The translations under genes were made by a program, and so were the position numbers. A stretch of 64,000 nucleotides of DNA, from positions 160,702 through 224,701 of the forward strand of contig CAYORT010000002.1 of NCBI GenBank assembly GCA_964406465.1, in the 5' to 3' direction. This document shows, piece after piece, positions 44,829-53,483 of the stretch. The notes below the pieces were generated by a model. That model had not been told where the DNA came from, made no database searches, and worked only from the letters and a program-made list of their open reading frames with translations. Each line of letters starts with the position of its first letter. Positions within the stretch are counted from its first letter, which is position 1. Source of the DNA: JAHEZL01 sp964406465. GTDB taxonomy: Bacteria; Bacteroidota; Bacteroidia; Flavobacteriales_C; GCA-002722245.

Positions 44829-45704
44829 ATGGAAGCAGGGGTTATCAATTCTGAAAAGGAAATTCAAATCGTTGACAAACGCTTGGCAAACTTTGCTACA
44901 GAAAGTTTACAACTTCATTTTGAAGTGGAGAACAACATTTTAAAAGCACATATTTTCGAACCAAAAGAGAAAGAAATATTGGCTTTTCAGTTGGTGGATT
45001 TAAGCACCGATTATTTTGAATTCGACGCCCAAAAACTCAGCAACTTTTTTAAAACTTCAGCTCTTAAACTCGAAAGTAACTTTCAAAAAGTTTCTCTTTC
45101 TTTAATTACCTCTCAATTCACATTAGTGCCAAATGCCTTGTTTGTGAAGGAAAAAGCAACAGATTATCTTTTGGCAGCGAGCAGTATTAGTGAAGGAAGT
45201 GTGATATTAACCAAGGAGATTGATTTTTTAAATGCTTTCGCTGTGTTTGCCATGCCGAGTACTTTAAAAGAAATTCTCGACAAGCAATTTTCAACTATCG
45301 ACTATTTCCCGCATGCTGTGCCAACGTACCTTTCTTTGTACAATCTTTTTAAAACAGAGAAAGAGCCAGTAGTTTTTGTAAATATTCACTCTCAACATTA
45401 CGACATTATTGTTTTTGAAAACAGTGAGTTAAAATTGTTTACTGTACACCCAATACTTACCACCGAAGATTTCTTGTATTATACTTTCTATACATTAGAG
45501 CAATTGAAAATTAACGCAGGCACAGTGGCTGTTTATTTGATGGGAGAAGTAGAAAAAAACTCGGCCATACACGAAATCTTAATCAAGTACTTCAAGAAAA
45601 GTTCATGGATACTGAAAAGCAGTCAGTACAAATTAGCTTATGAATTGAACGACATAAATCCTTATTTTTACTTCTCACATTTCAGTCAGTATCTTTGTGT
45701 GTAA
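44829..45704 (+). CDS. DUF3822 family protein
   Basis: A 291-residue cytoplasmic protein of the DUF3822 family, found almost only in Bacteroidota and often next to rsmD. The layout resembles an actin-like ATPase fold of type IV pilus ATPase PilM-like proteins (a weak resemblance seen only in the strand order). Its normal place is directly upstream of rsmD. The C-terminal 15 residues (NPYFYFSHFSQYLCV) are repeated in diverged form at 45931-45978, a point discussed under findings. Function is unknown. Confidence 0.8.
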   Translation: MEAGVINSEKEIQIVDKRLANFATESLQLHFEVENNILKAHIFEPKEKEILAFQLVDLSTDYFEFDAQKLSNFFKTSALKLESNFQKVSLSLITSQFTLVPNALFVKEKATDYLLAASSISEGSVILTKEIDFLNAFAVFAMPSTLKEILDKQFSTIDYFPHAVPTYLSLYNLFKTEKEPVVFVNIHSQHYDIIVFENSELKLFTVHPILTTEDFLYYTFYTLEQLKINAGTVAVYLMGEVEKNSAIHEILIKYFKKSSWILKSSQYKLAYELNDINPYFYFSHFSQYLCV

Positions 45705-45711
45705 AGCTTCT

Positions 45712-45931
45712 TTTTAACCACAGAGGCGCAGAGATTTTTCCACAGAGAACAACAGAGTTTTAATATGGGTGCTGCACACACAGAGAAACTTCGTTTTACA
45801 GAGTTCACAGAGTGCAATGCTCGAGAGCTACCTCTTTGGCCTTCACTAAAACAAAGTGCCCCTGTGATTTGGAAATGATTATTTTTCTTTGTGCTCTCTG
45901 CGAAAAAATCTCTGTGCCTCTGTGGTTAAAA
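45712..45931. repeat. Imperfect inverted-repeat element in DUF3822-rsmD gap
   Basis: Outer arms 45712-45739 and 45904-45931 pair with one mismatch (28 bp). The arms include AACCACAGAGGC and CAGAGATTTTT. Inner sequence repeats CACAGAG several times (CCACAGAGAACAACAGAG, CACACAGAG, CACAGAG). It lies between two normally adjacent genes and is bounded by a 48-bp duplication. Confidence 0.85.
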
Positions 45932-45978
45932 TTCCCTATTTTTACTTCTCATATTATTGTAAATATCTATGCGTATAA
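45931..45978 (+). repeat. Diverged duplicate of the DUF3822 gene end
   Basis: Read in frame from 45931, this piece encodes IPYFYFSYYCKYLCV and a stop, against NPYFYFSHFSQYLCV-stop at 45657-45704 (37 of 48 bases identical). It overlaps the rsmD start codon (45969) by ten bases, the usual tight coupling of these two genes. This marks where the original gene end lay. Confidence 0.75.
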
Positions 45979-46508
45979 TTAGCGGTCAGTTTGGAGGAAG
46001 AAGGTTTAGTCCGCCTAAAAATTTACCTGTTCGTCCCACAACCGATCAAGCCAAAGAAGCCTTATTCAATATTTTCAATAATAATTTCGATTTCGACAAT
46101 ATCAAAGTTCTCGATTTATTTGCAGGCACAGGAAGTATCTCATTTGAATTTGCTTCGCGAGGTGTAAGCAGCATTACCAGCGTTGATCAAAATTTCAATT
46201 GCTGTTCGTTTATCAAAGCCACCGCTGAGCAACTGGGCGTTTCCTTACACGTTCAAAAAGCCGATGTTTTCAAATGGGTAGAAAACAATAAAGGCAGAAA
46301 ATTCGACTTAATATTCGCCGATCCTCCTTACGATTTGAAAAACTTAAAAGATATTCCTGCTCTTATTTTCAGCAATGAAATGCTAAGTGAAAATGGTTGG
46401 TTTGTGCTTGAACATCCTAAGGAATACAGCTTTTCGAGTCATCCTAACTTCAAGGATCATAGAAATTATGGGAATGTGAATTTTAGTGTGTTTACTCCAA
46501 TACCATGA
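45969..46508 (+). CDS. rsmD: 16S rRNA (guanine-966-N2) methyltransferase RsmD
   Basis: Methylates G966 of 16S rRNA. The 179-residue length, the N-terminal GRRFSPPKNLPVRPTTDQAKEALFNI (in short pieces), the AdoMet site LDLFAGTGS (48-56) and the catalytic DPPY (118-121) are as in the family. It overlaps the following membrane-protein gene by four bases. The start codon lies inside the duplicated end of the DUF3822 frame. Confidence 0.95.
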   Translation: MRIISGQFGGRRFSPPKNLPVRPTTDQAKEALFNIFNNNFDFDNIKVLDLFAGTGSISFEFASRGVSSITSVDQNFNCCSFIKATAEQLGVSLHVQKADVFKWVENNKGRKFDLIFADPPYDLKNLKDIPALIFSNEMLSENGWFVLEHPKEYSFSSHPNFKDHRNYGNVNFSVFTPIP

Positions 46509-46996
46509 GAAAACCATTTAGCAAAGAGAATTATATCAATCATTTAAAATTGTTAGGACTTTTAGCTACTATTCTTTTCATGTGTTTACTAGCCTATTTC
46601 TTAATGTGGAATCCATATGCTTTGTATTTCAACAGACCCGAATTTTCATCGACACCATACGACAAAAGAGAATTATTCACCGGTTCAATAACTCTGATAA
46701 ATTTTCTGATACTAATTGGACTAACAATATTTTCAATAATCAAATATTGGAAACAAAGGAAATTTGTGATTTGGACACCATTTATAGGTCTTATTACACT
46801 TTTTATTTTATTGAAGATGAATAAATATTACCCTGACTCTCAATATCAATATACAAAAAATGGATATCAATATTTAGAGCAACGCTGGTATCTTGAAGGA
46901 GAAAACACTTTTAAAAGATTTAAAAGTGAAAAGCCTCTGAGTAACTATCCCAATCATAAGAGTATTATTTGGACATTGGATAGTCTAAGTAATTGA
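46505..46996 (+). CDS. Membrane protein with three helices, unknown
   Basis: A 163-residue protein with predicted membrane helices at about 13-32, 53-73 and 86-104, and a soluble C-terminal tail with a Tyr/Trp-rich stretch (GYQYLEQRWYLEGEN). It overlaps rsmD by four bases (ATGA), so it is translated with it. I recognise no family. The high content of Leu, Ile and Tyr is typical of small integral proteins. Confidence 0.65.
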   Translation: MRKPFSKENYINHLKLLGLLATILFMCLLAYFLMWNPYALYFNRPEFSSTPYDKRELFTGSITLINFLILIGLTIFSIIKYWKQRKFVIWTPFIGLITLFILLKMNKYYPDSQYQYTKNGYQYLEQRWYLEGENTFKRFKSEKPLSNYPNHKSIIWTLDSLSN

Positions 46997-47005
46997 ATAA
47001 AATAA

Positions 47006-47033
47006 GGTTGCTTCGGAGTACCTCATGACGACG
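47006..47033. repeat. Degenerate half-copy of hairpin family 2
   Basis: GGTTGCTTCGGAGTACCTCA and the following bases resemble one arm of the inverted repeats at 43246-43323 and 48315-48409 (TTCGG.GTACCTCA). No second arm is seen. It lies 95 bases before the thiolase start. Confidence 0.5.
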
Positions 47034-47130
47034 TACTAGGTAAAACAAAATATAGATTTACGAGAAGAATAATTACTCAATAACCAATTCCCTATTCTCC
47101 CGTATCACGGGCAAATCAATCCATTTTATT

Positions 47131-48309
47131 ATGCAAGAAGTTTACATCGTATCGGCAGTAAGAACTCCTATGGGAAGTTTTGGTGGTTCATTATCTACAA
47201 TATCTGCAACGCAACTGGGCGCTATCGCTATAAAAGGCGCACTATCTAAAATAAATCTCGATCCTAACAAAGTAGAAGAAGTGTTTATGGGAAATGTGTT
47301 GCAAGCAAATCTCGGACAAGCACCTGCTCGACAAGCCGCTATATTCGCCGGATTACCCAACACTGTTCCTGCTACTACAGTAAATAAAGTTTGCGCTTCG
47401 GGTATGAAAGCGGTGATGCTGGCTGCGCAATCTATCGCCTTGGGTGATAATGACATTGTGGTTGCAGGCGGAATGGAAAACATGTCGGGAGTGCCCTACT
47501 ACCTCGACAAAGCTCGATTCGGTGCAAAATTGGGAGATGCGAAAATGATTGATGGATTGGTGAAAGACGGACTCACAGATGTGTACAACAACTACCACAT
47601 GGGTAATGCTGCCGATATGTGCGCAAAAGAATGCAACATATCTCGTGAAGCGCAAGATGCATTCGCAATAGAATCATACACCCGTTCGGCAGCCGCATGG
47701 AAAGCAGGTAAATTTGCCAATGAAATTGTTCCTGTCGAATTGCCCTCTAAAAAAGGGGAACCTGTTTTATTCTCAGAAGATGAAGAATACAGCAATGTGA
47801 AATTCGATAAAATTCCGACTTTAAAACCCGTGTTTACAAAAGATGGAACAGTAACTGCCGCTAATGCTTCCACTTTAAATGATGGAGCATCGGCGCTGGT
47901 ATTAATGAGCAAGAAAAAAGCAGAGGAATTAGGAATAAAGCCATTGGCGAAGATTGTGAGTTTTGCCGATGCAGCGCATGCACCTGAATGGTTTACTACC
48001 GCACCGTCTTTAGCTGTGCCAAAAGCATTGGCTAAAGCAGGATTAAAAACCAGCGACGTTGACTTTTACGAGCTTAACGAAGCTTTTTCGGTGGTTGGCT
48101 TGGTGAATATGCAGAAAATGAATTTGGATGCGTCTAAAGTAAATGTAAACGGTGGAGCGGTGTCTTTAGGTCACCCACTGGGTTCTTCGGGAGCGAGAAT
48201 TATCGTTACGTTGATTAATGTATTGCATCAAAATAATGGAAAAATAGGCGCAGCTGGAATTTGCAATGGCGGCGGTGGAGCTTCGGCGATAGTGATAGAG
48301 AAGATGTAA
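47131..48309 (+). CDS. Acetyl-CoA acetyltransferase (thiolase)
   Basis: A 392-residue thiolase II family enzyme, full length. The acyl-carrying Cys88 is in VNKVCASGMK, the catalytic His in GGAVSLGHPLGSSGAR, and the second Cys in CNGGGGAS. It condenses two acetyl-CoA to acetoacetyl-CoA or degrades the latter, in fatty-acid or branched-chain breakdown, which fits the acyl-CoA carboxylase beta gene at 21-23 kb (leucine catabolism) by general role only. It stands alone, with a hairpin repeat downstream. Confidence 0.93.
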   Translation: MQEVYIVSAVRTPMGSFGGSLSTISATQLGAIAIKGALSKINLDPNKVEEVFMGNVLQANLGQAPARQAAIFAGLPNTVPATTVNKVCASGMKAVMLAAQSIALGDNDIVVAGGMENMSGVPYYLDKARFGAKLGDAKMIDGLVKDGLTDVYNNYHMGNAADMCAKECNISREAQDAFAIESYTRSAAAWKAGKFANEIVPVELPSKKGEPVLFSEDEEYSNVKFDKIPTLKPVFTKDGTVTAANASTLNDGASALVLMSKKKAEELGIKPLAKIVSFADAAHAPEWFTTAPSLAVPKALAKAGLKTSDVDFYELNEAFSVVGLVNMQKMNLDASKVNVNGGAVSLGHPLGSSGARIIVTLINVLHQNNGKIGAAGICNGGGGASAIVIEKM

Positions 48310-48314
48310 TAAGT

Positions 48315-48409
48315 AGGTCAATAGTTCCTTCGTACCTCAGGATGACAAACTGGGTAAGCACTACTTGAGAAGTGGTTGTCATCCTGAGGTACGAAGGAAC
48401 TATTGACCT
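48315..48409. repeat. Perfect 34-bp inverted repeat (hairpin family 2)
   Basis: Arms 48315-48348 and 48376-48409 are exact reverse complements with a 27-base loop that contains ACTGGGTAAG, the reverse complement of the loop of the copy at 43246-43323. The two copies are therefore related and inverted relative to each other. It starts six bases after the thiolase stop and may act as its terminator. Confidence 0.95.
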
Positions 48410-48423
48410 GCACGTCATAAAAC

Positions 48424-48459
48424 AAAAATGCCTTTCGTTAAAAAACGGAAGGCATTTTT
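48424..48459. terminator. Bidirectional terminator
   Basis: Imperfect arms AAAAATGCCTTTCGTT and AACGGAAGGCATTTTT (one mismatch) with a T-rich tail on each strand. It lies 18 bases downstream of the NagB/PIG-L stop and also serves the thiolase gene. Confidence 0.85.
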
Positions 48460-48477
48460 ATTTTAATTCAATTTCGA

Positions 48478-50406
48478 TTACAACACCTCTCCGGCTTGGA
48501 AATTCCATCTTCTGAAAGCTTCCATCGCTTCGTATTCAGGCAATCCTAATTTGTTATACATCAATGCTGTTTCCTCATTTCTTTCTTTAGCTCGTTGCCA
48601 GAATTCGCGGCTATCGTTACCAGGGAAAACAGGAACATCTTTTTGAGATTGATGTTTGAAGATCGCCATACGCTTTCTCATCACCTCGTTTGGTGAAAGA
48701 GGAACCGCCATGTGAATTTCATGGATAGGCCATTCGTGCCATGCACCACGGTACATCCACACATAGCAATCTTTCATGTATTTCTTACTAGATAATCTTC
48801 TTACTGCTTCGAAGATGATTTCTAAACACACTTTGTGTGTTCCGTGCGGATCGGCCAAGTCACCAGCCAAATAAATTTGGTGCGGTTTAACTTTCTCGAT
48901 CAAATCCATAGTGATTTTAACATCGGCCTCACCTATTCCACCTTTTTTCACTTTACCTGTCTCGTAGAAAGGCAAATTCAAGAAGTGACCTCTTTCATCG
49001 GGAACACCGCAATAACGGTAACCAGCTCTCGCTTCTACCCTTCTAATGGCTCCTTTAATTCTTCTAATCACGTCTAAATCTTGTCCGCCTGCCTCTTTCT
49101 TCTCAAAAGATGCTTTAATTTTTTTGTAGAAAGCTTCTGTATCTTTTTTAGAAATGCCTAACTCATCGGCCGCTTCACGCATGAAATCGGCGTAAGAAAT
49201 AACATCGTCATCGTGCACGGCAATGTTACCAGAAGTTTGGTAAGCAACGTGTACTTCGTGACCTTGGTCTACCAAACGAATGAAAGTCCCACCCATTGAG
49301 ATAACATCATCATCGGGATGCGGAGAGAAGATGATCACACGTTTAGGGAAAGGCGTAGCTCTTTCTGGACGATCTTGTCCTTCTGTACCAGGTTTACCAC
49401 CAGGCCAACCTGTAATTGTATTTCTAAGTTTATTGAAGACCTTAATGTTTACTTCGTAAGCCGAACCAGCTTTTGAAGTGATATCTCCCATACCGTATTC
49501 ATTGTAATCTTCATCGGTCAATTTCAAAATAGCTTTACCTAATTTCAAGCTCAACCAAGAAACGGCATTAACAATAAGATTTTCATTCCAGTTAACCGGA
49601 CCAACCAACCAAGGTGTTTTATTTCTTGATAACTCTTCGGCAGCAGCTTTATCGATTACGAAAGTAACATCGGGATGATTTTGTAGGAAAGAAGCTGGTA
49701 GATGAGGAGAAACCTCACCTTCAACTGCTTGAGCAACAGCGTAAGATTTACCAACAGTCCAAGCCATTAAGTAAATCGTTTTCGCTTTAAAAATAGAACC
49801 TACCCCCATTGTAATGGCTGTACGCGGTACATTCTCTTCGCTAAAGAAAGTAGATGCAGCATCACGACGAGTAGCCTTATCAAGAGTAACCAAACGAGTT
49901 TTGGTAGTCATTGAAGAACCTGGTTCGTTGAAACCGATGTGACCAGTTCTACCTATTCCTAACAATTGAATGTCCAATCCGCCTTCTTTATCAATAGCAG
50001 CCTCATATTTTTTGCAATAATCTTCCACTTTATCAAGAGCGATGGTTCCATCTGGAATGTGGATATTTTCTTTCTTGATGTCGATGTGGTTGAATAAATT
50101 TTCATACATATAGCGGTGGTAGCTTTGTAAGCTATCTTTCTTCATTGGATAATACTCATCCAAGTTGAAAGTCACCACATTTTTAAAACTTAAGCCCTCC
50201 TTTTTGTGCATTCTCACAAGCTCTTCATACACCTTAAGAGGAGAAGTTCCAGTGGCCAATCCCAAAACTGTTTTTTGTTTTTTCTTGTTGCGAGCCTCGA
50301 TCAAGTCGCGAATTTTTTCTGCAACAAATTTCGACCCTTTTACAGAGTCGTCATAAACGATAGTTTTAATCTTTTCCAAAGTGGTTAGTTTAAAGTATAG
50401 AAACAA
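48478..50406 (-). CDS. Glucosamine-6-P deaminase fused to PIG-L deacetylase
   Basis: A 642-residue two-domain enzyme. Residues about 12-285 are a NagB domain: GLATGTSPLKVYEEL, NLDEYYPM, GIGRTGHIGFNEPGS, all matching the paralogue at 50514-51269. Residues about 355-600 are a PIG-L/LmbE-type zinc deacetylase with HPDDD (363-367) and the second HGTH site (DPHGTHK). It would convert GlcNAc derivatives to fructose-6-P with release of acetate and ammonia. The domain order matches a known Bacteroidota fusion. The start could also be a TTG at 50379. The gene follows the nagB terminator. Confidence 0.9.
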   Translation of the reverse strand: MFLYFKLTTLEKIKTIVYDDSVKGSKFVAEKIRDLIEARNKKKQKTVLGLATGTSPLKVYEELVRMHKKEGLSFKNVVTFNLDEYYPMKKDSLQSYHRYMYENLFNHIDIKKENIHIPDGTIALDKVEDYCKKYEAAIDKEGGLDIQLLGIGRTGHIGFNEPGSSMTTKTRLVTLDKATRRDAASTFFSEENVPRTAITMGVGSIFKAKTIYLMAWTVGKSYAVAQAVEGEVSPHLPASFLQNHPDVTFVIDKAAAEELSRNKTPWLVGPVNWNENLIVNAVSWLSLKLGKAILKLTDEDYNEYGMGDITSKAGSAYEVNIKVFNKLRNTITGWPGGKPGTEGQDRPERATPFPKRVIIFSPHPDDDVISMGGTFIRLVDQGHEVHVAYQTSGNIAVHDDDVISYADFMREAADELGISKKDTEAFYKKIKASFEKKEAGGQDLDVIRRIKGAIRRVEARAGYRYCGVPDERGHFLNLPFYETGKVKKGGIGEADVKITMDLIEKVKPHQIYLAGDLADPHGTHKVCLEIIFEAVRRLSSKKYMKDCYVWMYRGAWHEWPIHEIHMAVPLSPNEVMRKRMAIFKHQSQKDVPVFPGNDSREFWQRAKERNEETALMYNKLGLPEYEAMEAFRRWNFQAGEVL

Positions 50407-50460
50407 AAATATGCTAAAAAGTAAAACATCAAAACATTAAGCGTAAAAACTTATAAAAAA

Positions 50461-50493
50461 GAAAAGTCCTCCGAAGGTGACGGAGGACTTTTC
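50461..50493 (-). terminator. Terminator of the chitin operon
   Basis: 13-bp perfect stem GAAAAGTCCTCCG / CGGAGGACTTTTC with a seven-base loop. On the minus strand it is followed by a T-rich run (TTTTCTTTTTT). It lies 21 bases after the nagB stop. Confidence 0.9.
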
Positions 50494-50513
50494 TTAATAT
50501 TGAATTAACTTTC

Positions 50514-51269
50514 TTAAGCAGTAACTACAGACGCAGCTTTATCTAAAATAAAAACTGTGTTGTTATGTTTTTGTAAGAAAGTTGCTGGCACTTGGTCGGT
50601 GATAGCACCGTTGATTGACTCAGCAACAATTGATGCTTTTTTCTCTCCCCAAGCAAACAAATAAATTTGTTTAGCTTTCAAGATAGTTCCAACACCCATT
50701 GTGATAGCCTTAGTGCATACATTTTCTTTACCACCAAAATCGTTCGCTGCATCGGTACGAGTGATGTCGTTTAAGATCACCATTCTAGTTATTGAGTTTT
50801 CTGCAGAACCTGGTTCGTTGAAACCAATGTGACCTGTTCTACCAATACCTAAAACTTGCAAATCTAAACCACCAGCTGCATCAATTTTAGCCTCGTATGC
50901 ATCGCAAAAAGCAGCAACATCAGCTTCAGCTAAAGTACCATCAGGAATATTTACATTTTCCTTTTTGATATCAATGTGGTTGAATAAATTCTCGAACATG
51001 AAACGAACGTAGCTTTGCGGAGCATCTGGTTGCATTGGATAGTATTCATCCAAATTGAAAGTAACAACATTAGCAAAACTTAAGTTTTCCTCTTTGTGCA
51101 AACGAATCAACTCCGCATACAATTTTAGAGGAGAAGAACCTGTTGCCAAGCCCAAAACCGTTTTTTTACCTTGTTTGTTGTTCGCTTCAATTAATTCGCG
51201 AATCTTTCCTGCAACGTACTTCGATCCGGCTACGGCATCTTCATACACTAATGTTTTAATCTTTTCCAT
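50514..51269 (-). CDS. nagB: Glucosamine-6-phosphate deaminase
   Basis: Converts glucosamine-6-P to fructose-6-P and ammonia in the cytoplasm. The 251 residues are close to the usual length. Motifs GLATGSSPLKLYAELI, NLDEYYPM and GIGRTGHIGFNEPGS are intact, as are the conserved active-site Asp/Glu/His of the lid. It is the last of a six-gene run that starts with the chitinase. The single-domain enzyme is joined by a fused paralogue, which may act on a different route or a different substrate. Confidence 0.95.
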   Translation of the reverse strand: MEKIKTLVYEDAVAGSKYVAGKIRELIEANNKQGKKTVLGLATGSSPLKLYAELIRLHKEENLSFANVVTFNLDEYYPMQPDAPQSYVRFMFENLFNHIDIKKENVNIPDGTLAEADVAAFCDAYEAKIDAAGGLDLQVLGIGRTGHIGFNEPGSAENSITRMVILNDITRTDAANDFGGKENVCTKAITMGVGTILKAKQIYLFAWGEKKASIVAESINGAITDQVPATFLQKHNNTVFILDKAASVVTA

Positions 51270-51286
51270 GACGGCAAAAATATAAT

Positions 51287-52327
51287 TTATTCGTCAAAGA
51301 AAGGACCTCCAACAGTAAAAATTACGAAATCGTAGTCGATTGTATTCGTTAAAGTTTGCACCGGAGTACATCCCAATTGCAAGTCGATAGTTTTCAAATC
51401 AGATGCATTAGTTAAAACGGTACCATCGTTTGAAATCATATCCGACAAACGAACGCTACACATTTTCCAACCATCCCAATCTACCGCTTTTCTAAAAGTC
51501 CATTTAACAGTTTGAGTGATTCCTAAAGAAACAACTGCCTCTGCATTACTGGTTTTACTAGAACGAATATACATGTTCATCCAGATATTGCTTGGGTCGG
51601 TTGTAGCCAAAACTTTCAACGGTGAAGTTGGAGCAGCAGATAGCCCTTCAATACTCACACCACCAAAATACCATAGCGGACTGCTAGATTTAGACGCTCC
51701 TGCGATGTGGGCATAGTATCCACCTGCTGGAGAACCATTAGCAGTTACATAAGTCCATACTACCGATTTAGAAACGTCATCTCCATAGAAATAACCATCA
51801 ACACCTGCACCTTGAACAACGCCAACAGTACCTACATCGATTAATCCATTTTTATCGAAATCTCTTACCAATGAACCAAAATTACCGTTCAATGTTTTGA
51901 AATCAGAGCTACCTTGCAAAGTAAAGTTTTTCGTTACCGGCTCTTTACATTGAACACTAAAAGTTAATTTACAAGCACCTGGAGTAAATTTAGGCTCTTT
52001 TCTAGAGTTACCATACCACCAAACATTGATAGTTTTTCCTTCTCCAGAATAAGTTTTATCTGCAGAATTATCAAGAGCTTCAATTTTGATTGTCCATTTG
52101 ATTTTCTCGGGAAAAGTACCGGTGATATTTAACCCAGCATTCGACAAATTAACTACTCCGCCGGTCATCCCGTTGAAAGTTAAGTCATCAATAGTGATGT
52201 TCAATGATTCTGAAGGACAAATATCTTCGCCCAAAGAATCTTTTGATCGATTACAACTTGTGGCTGTTAGCGTTACCGCCAACACAAGCAACAAGAAGTA
52301 GCGATTGTATTTAATAATATTTTTCAT
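51287..52327 (-). CDS. Lipoprotein with glycan-binding-like C-terminal module
   Basis: A 346-residue lipoprotein (lipobox TATSC, Cys25). The N-terminal part holds beta strands with the motif INVWWYGNSR. The C-terminal half has the jelly-roll pattern of carbohydrate-binding modules: MYIRSSKTSNAEAVVSL, DWDGWKMCSVRLSDM and the ending YDFVIFTVGGPF. It is a paralogue of the next lipoprotein (shared WWxGxS and GGPF). A role in holding chitin or its oligomers at the cell surface is likely from the fold and neighbours. It is 17 bases upstream of nagB. Confidence 0.75.
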   Translation of the reverse strand: MKNIIKYNRYFLLLVLAVTLTATSCNRSKDSLGEDICPSESLNITIDDLTFNGMTGGVVNLSNAGLNITGTFPEKIKWTIKIEALDNSADKTYSGEGKTINVWWYGNSRKEPKFTPGACKLTFSVQCKEPVTKNFTLQGSSDFKTLNGNFGSLVRDFDKNGLIDVGTVGVVQGAGVDGYFYGDDVSKSVVWTYVTANGSPAGGYYAHIAGASKSSSPLWYFGGVSIEGLSAAPTSPLKVLATTDPSNIWMNMYIRSSKTSNAEAVVSLGITQTVKWTFRKAVDWDGWKMCSVRLSDMISNDGTVLTNASDLKTIDLQLGCTPVQTLTNTIDYDFVIFTVGGPFFDE

Positions 52328-52353
52328 ACGAATAAGTTTTCGGTTAAGAGCTA

Positions 52354-53472
52354 CTAATATTTAGGAACAAACGGACCTCCTTCAGAAACCACCACGAAGT
52401 CAATATCTGCCGATACTTCCATTCCTGGCATTGGATAAGAAAGAAGGGAAACTGCCATAGCTGTGATTTTCCATGGTTCTTTAACCCTGTTTCCATTTCC
52501 ACCTGTTTTTAAATCACTCGCTGGTTTGAATTTGCTGTAAGGAACACTAACCAATTTCCAACCTTCCCAGTCTATAACGATATCGTAAATCCAACCATCG
52601 TTAGAAGCTTGAGCAGCAGCATCATAAAGGTAACCTCCATTCAAAATAGTAATAAGGTCTTGCTTAGAATCGGCCGAATCCACTTCATAAGCTTTTAGCT
52701 CGATAGCCGAATTAGATTTACCTGTACCTCTAATGTAAACATTGAAGTACAATTCATCAGGATTAGCAGTAGAGATATTATCGTTTGCATTTCCTTTCTT
52801 AGCCATTTCTACTAAAGCTTCATGATTTAAGCTAATCAACCAACCATTTTTGTTGATATCTGTACCTTCCATATGGTAGCAGTTTTTACCCTCTACAGAG
52901 TATGCAGAAGACTTACCATATTTAGGCGTTCCCTTGTCGGCTGCATCAGCAGAAACACCGGCCATACCTACAGTAGCTTTTTCGAAATCATCAATTACAT
53001 AATACTTAACACCATCTACAGTTCTTAGGTCGTAAGACAAAGTTTTTAAGATGATAATTTTCTTAGAAAGAGAGTACGTAGTATCTAAACCAAGAACATT
53101 AAGTTTTGCATAACATGTATCATAAGTAGAGAAGAAACGGCCATTAGAAGATTCACCTTGCCACCAACCGTTGTTGATGTCGATTACTTTTCCTTTACCT
53201 TTAATTTTCATCTCAGCACCAGAATCATCGCTTGATACTGTTACTGTCCATGAAACATCTTCATTAAATGTAGCGCTAAAAAACAGAGGCACGCCCACTT
53301 TTTTATTGGAGAGCATAAAGTTTGGATTGGTTTTATTCACGTCCAAATTATTTATGATCGCAAAGTCTTTGGTAGCGAAACCTTCTTCGCTTCCAACCAT
53401 TTCTTGTCTTTTACAGCTTGTGGCAAACAAGACTGATAAAGATAGAATTCCGATAACTAATTTATTTCTCAT
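52354..53472 (-). CDS. Paralogous glycan-binding-like lipoprotein
   Basis: A 372-residue lipoprotein (lipobox ATSC, Cys20). It shares the layout of the neighbouring lipoprotein: NNGWWQGESSNGRF, a jelly-roll with YFNVYIRGTGKSNSAIELK, DWEGWKLVSVPYSKF (typical of galactose-binding-like CBM domains) and the ending DFVVVSEGGPF. These shared blocks point to tandem duplication followed by divergence. No enzyme motif is seen. With the two barrels it may play the part of SusD/SusE-type binding proteins. Family name not assigned. Confidence 0.75.
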   Translation of the reverse strand: MRNKLVIGILSLSVLFATSCKRQEMVGSEEGFATKDFAIINNLDVNKTNPNFMLSNKKVGVPLFFSATFNEDVSWTVTVSSDDSGAEMKIKGKGKVIDINNGWWQGESSNGRFFSTYDTCYAKLNVLGLDTTYSLSKKIIILKTLSYDLRTVDGVKYYVIDDFEKATVGMAGVSADAADKGTPKYGKSSAYSVEGKNCYHMEGTDINKNGWLISLNHEALVEMAKKGNANDNISTANPDELYFNVYIRGTGKSNSAIELKAYEVDSADSKQDLITILNGGYLYDAAAQASNDGWIYDIVIDWEGWKLVSVPYSKFKPASDLKTGGNGNRVKEPWKITAMAVSLLSYPMPGMEVSADIDFVVVSEGGPFVPKY

Positions 53473-53483
53473 AGTTTTTTCTA

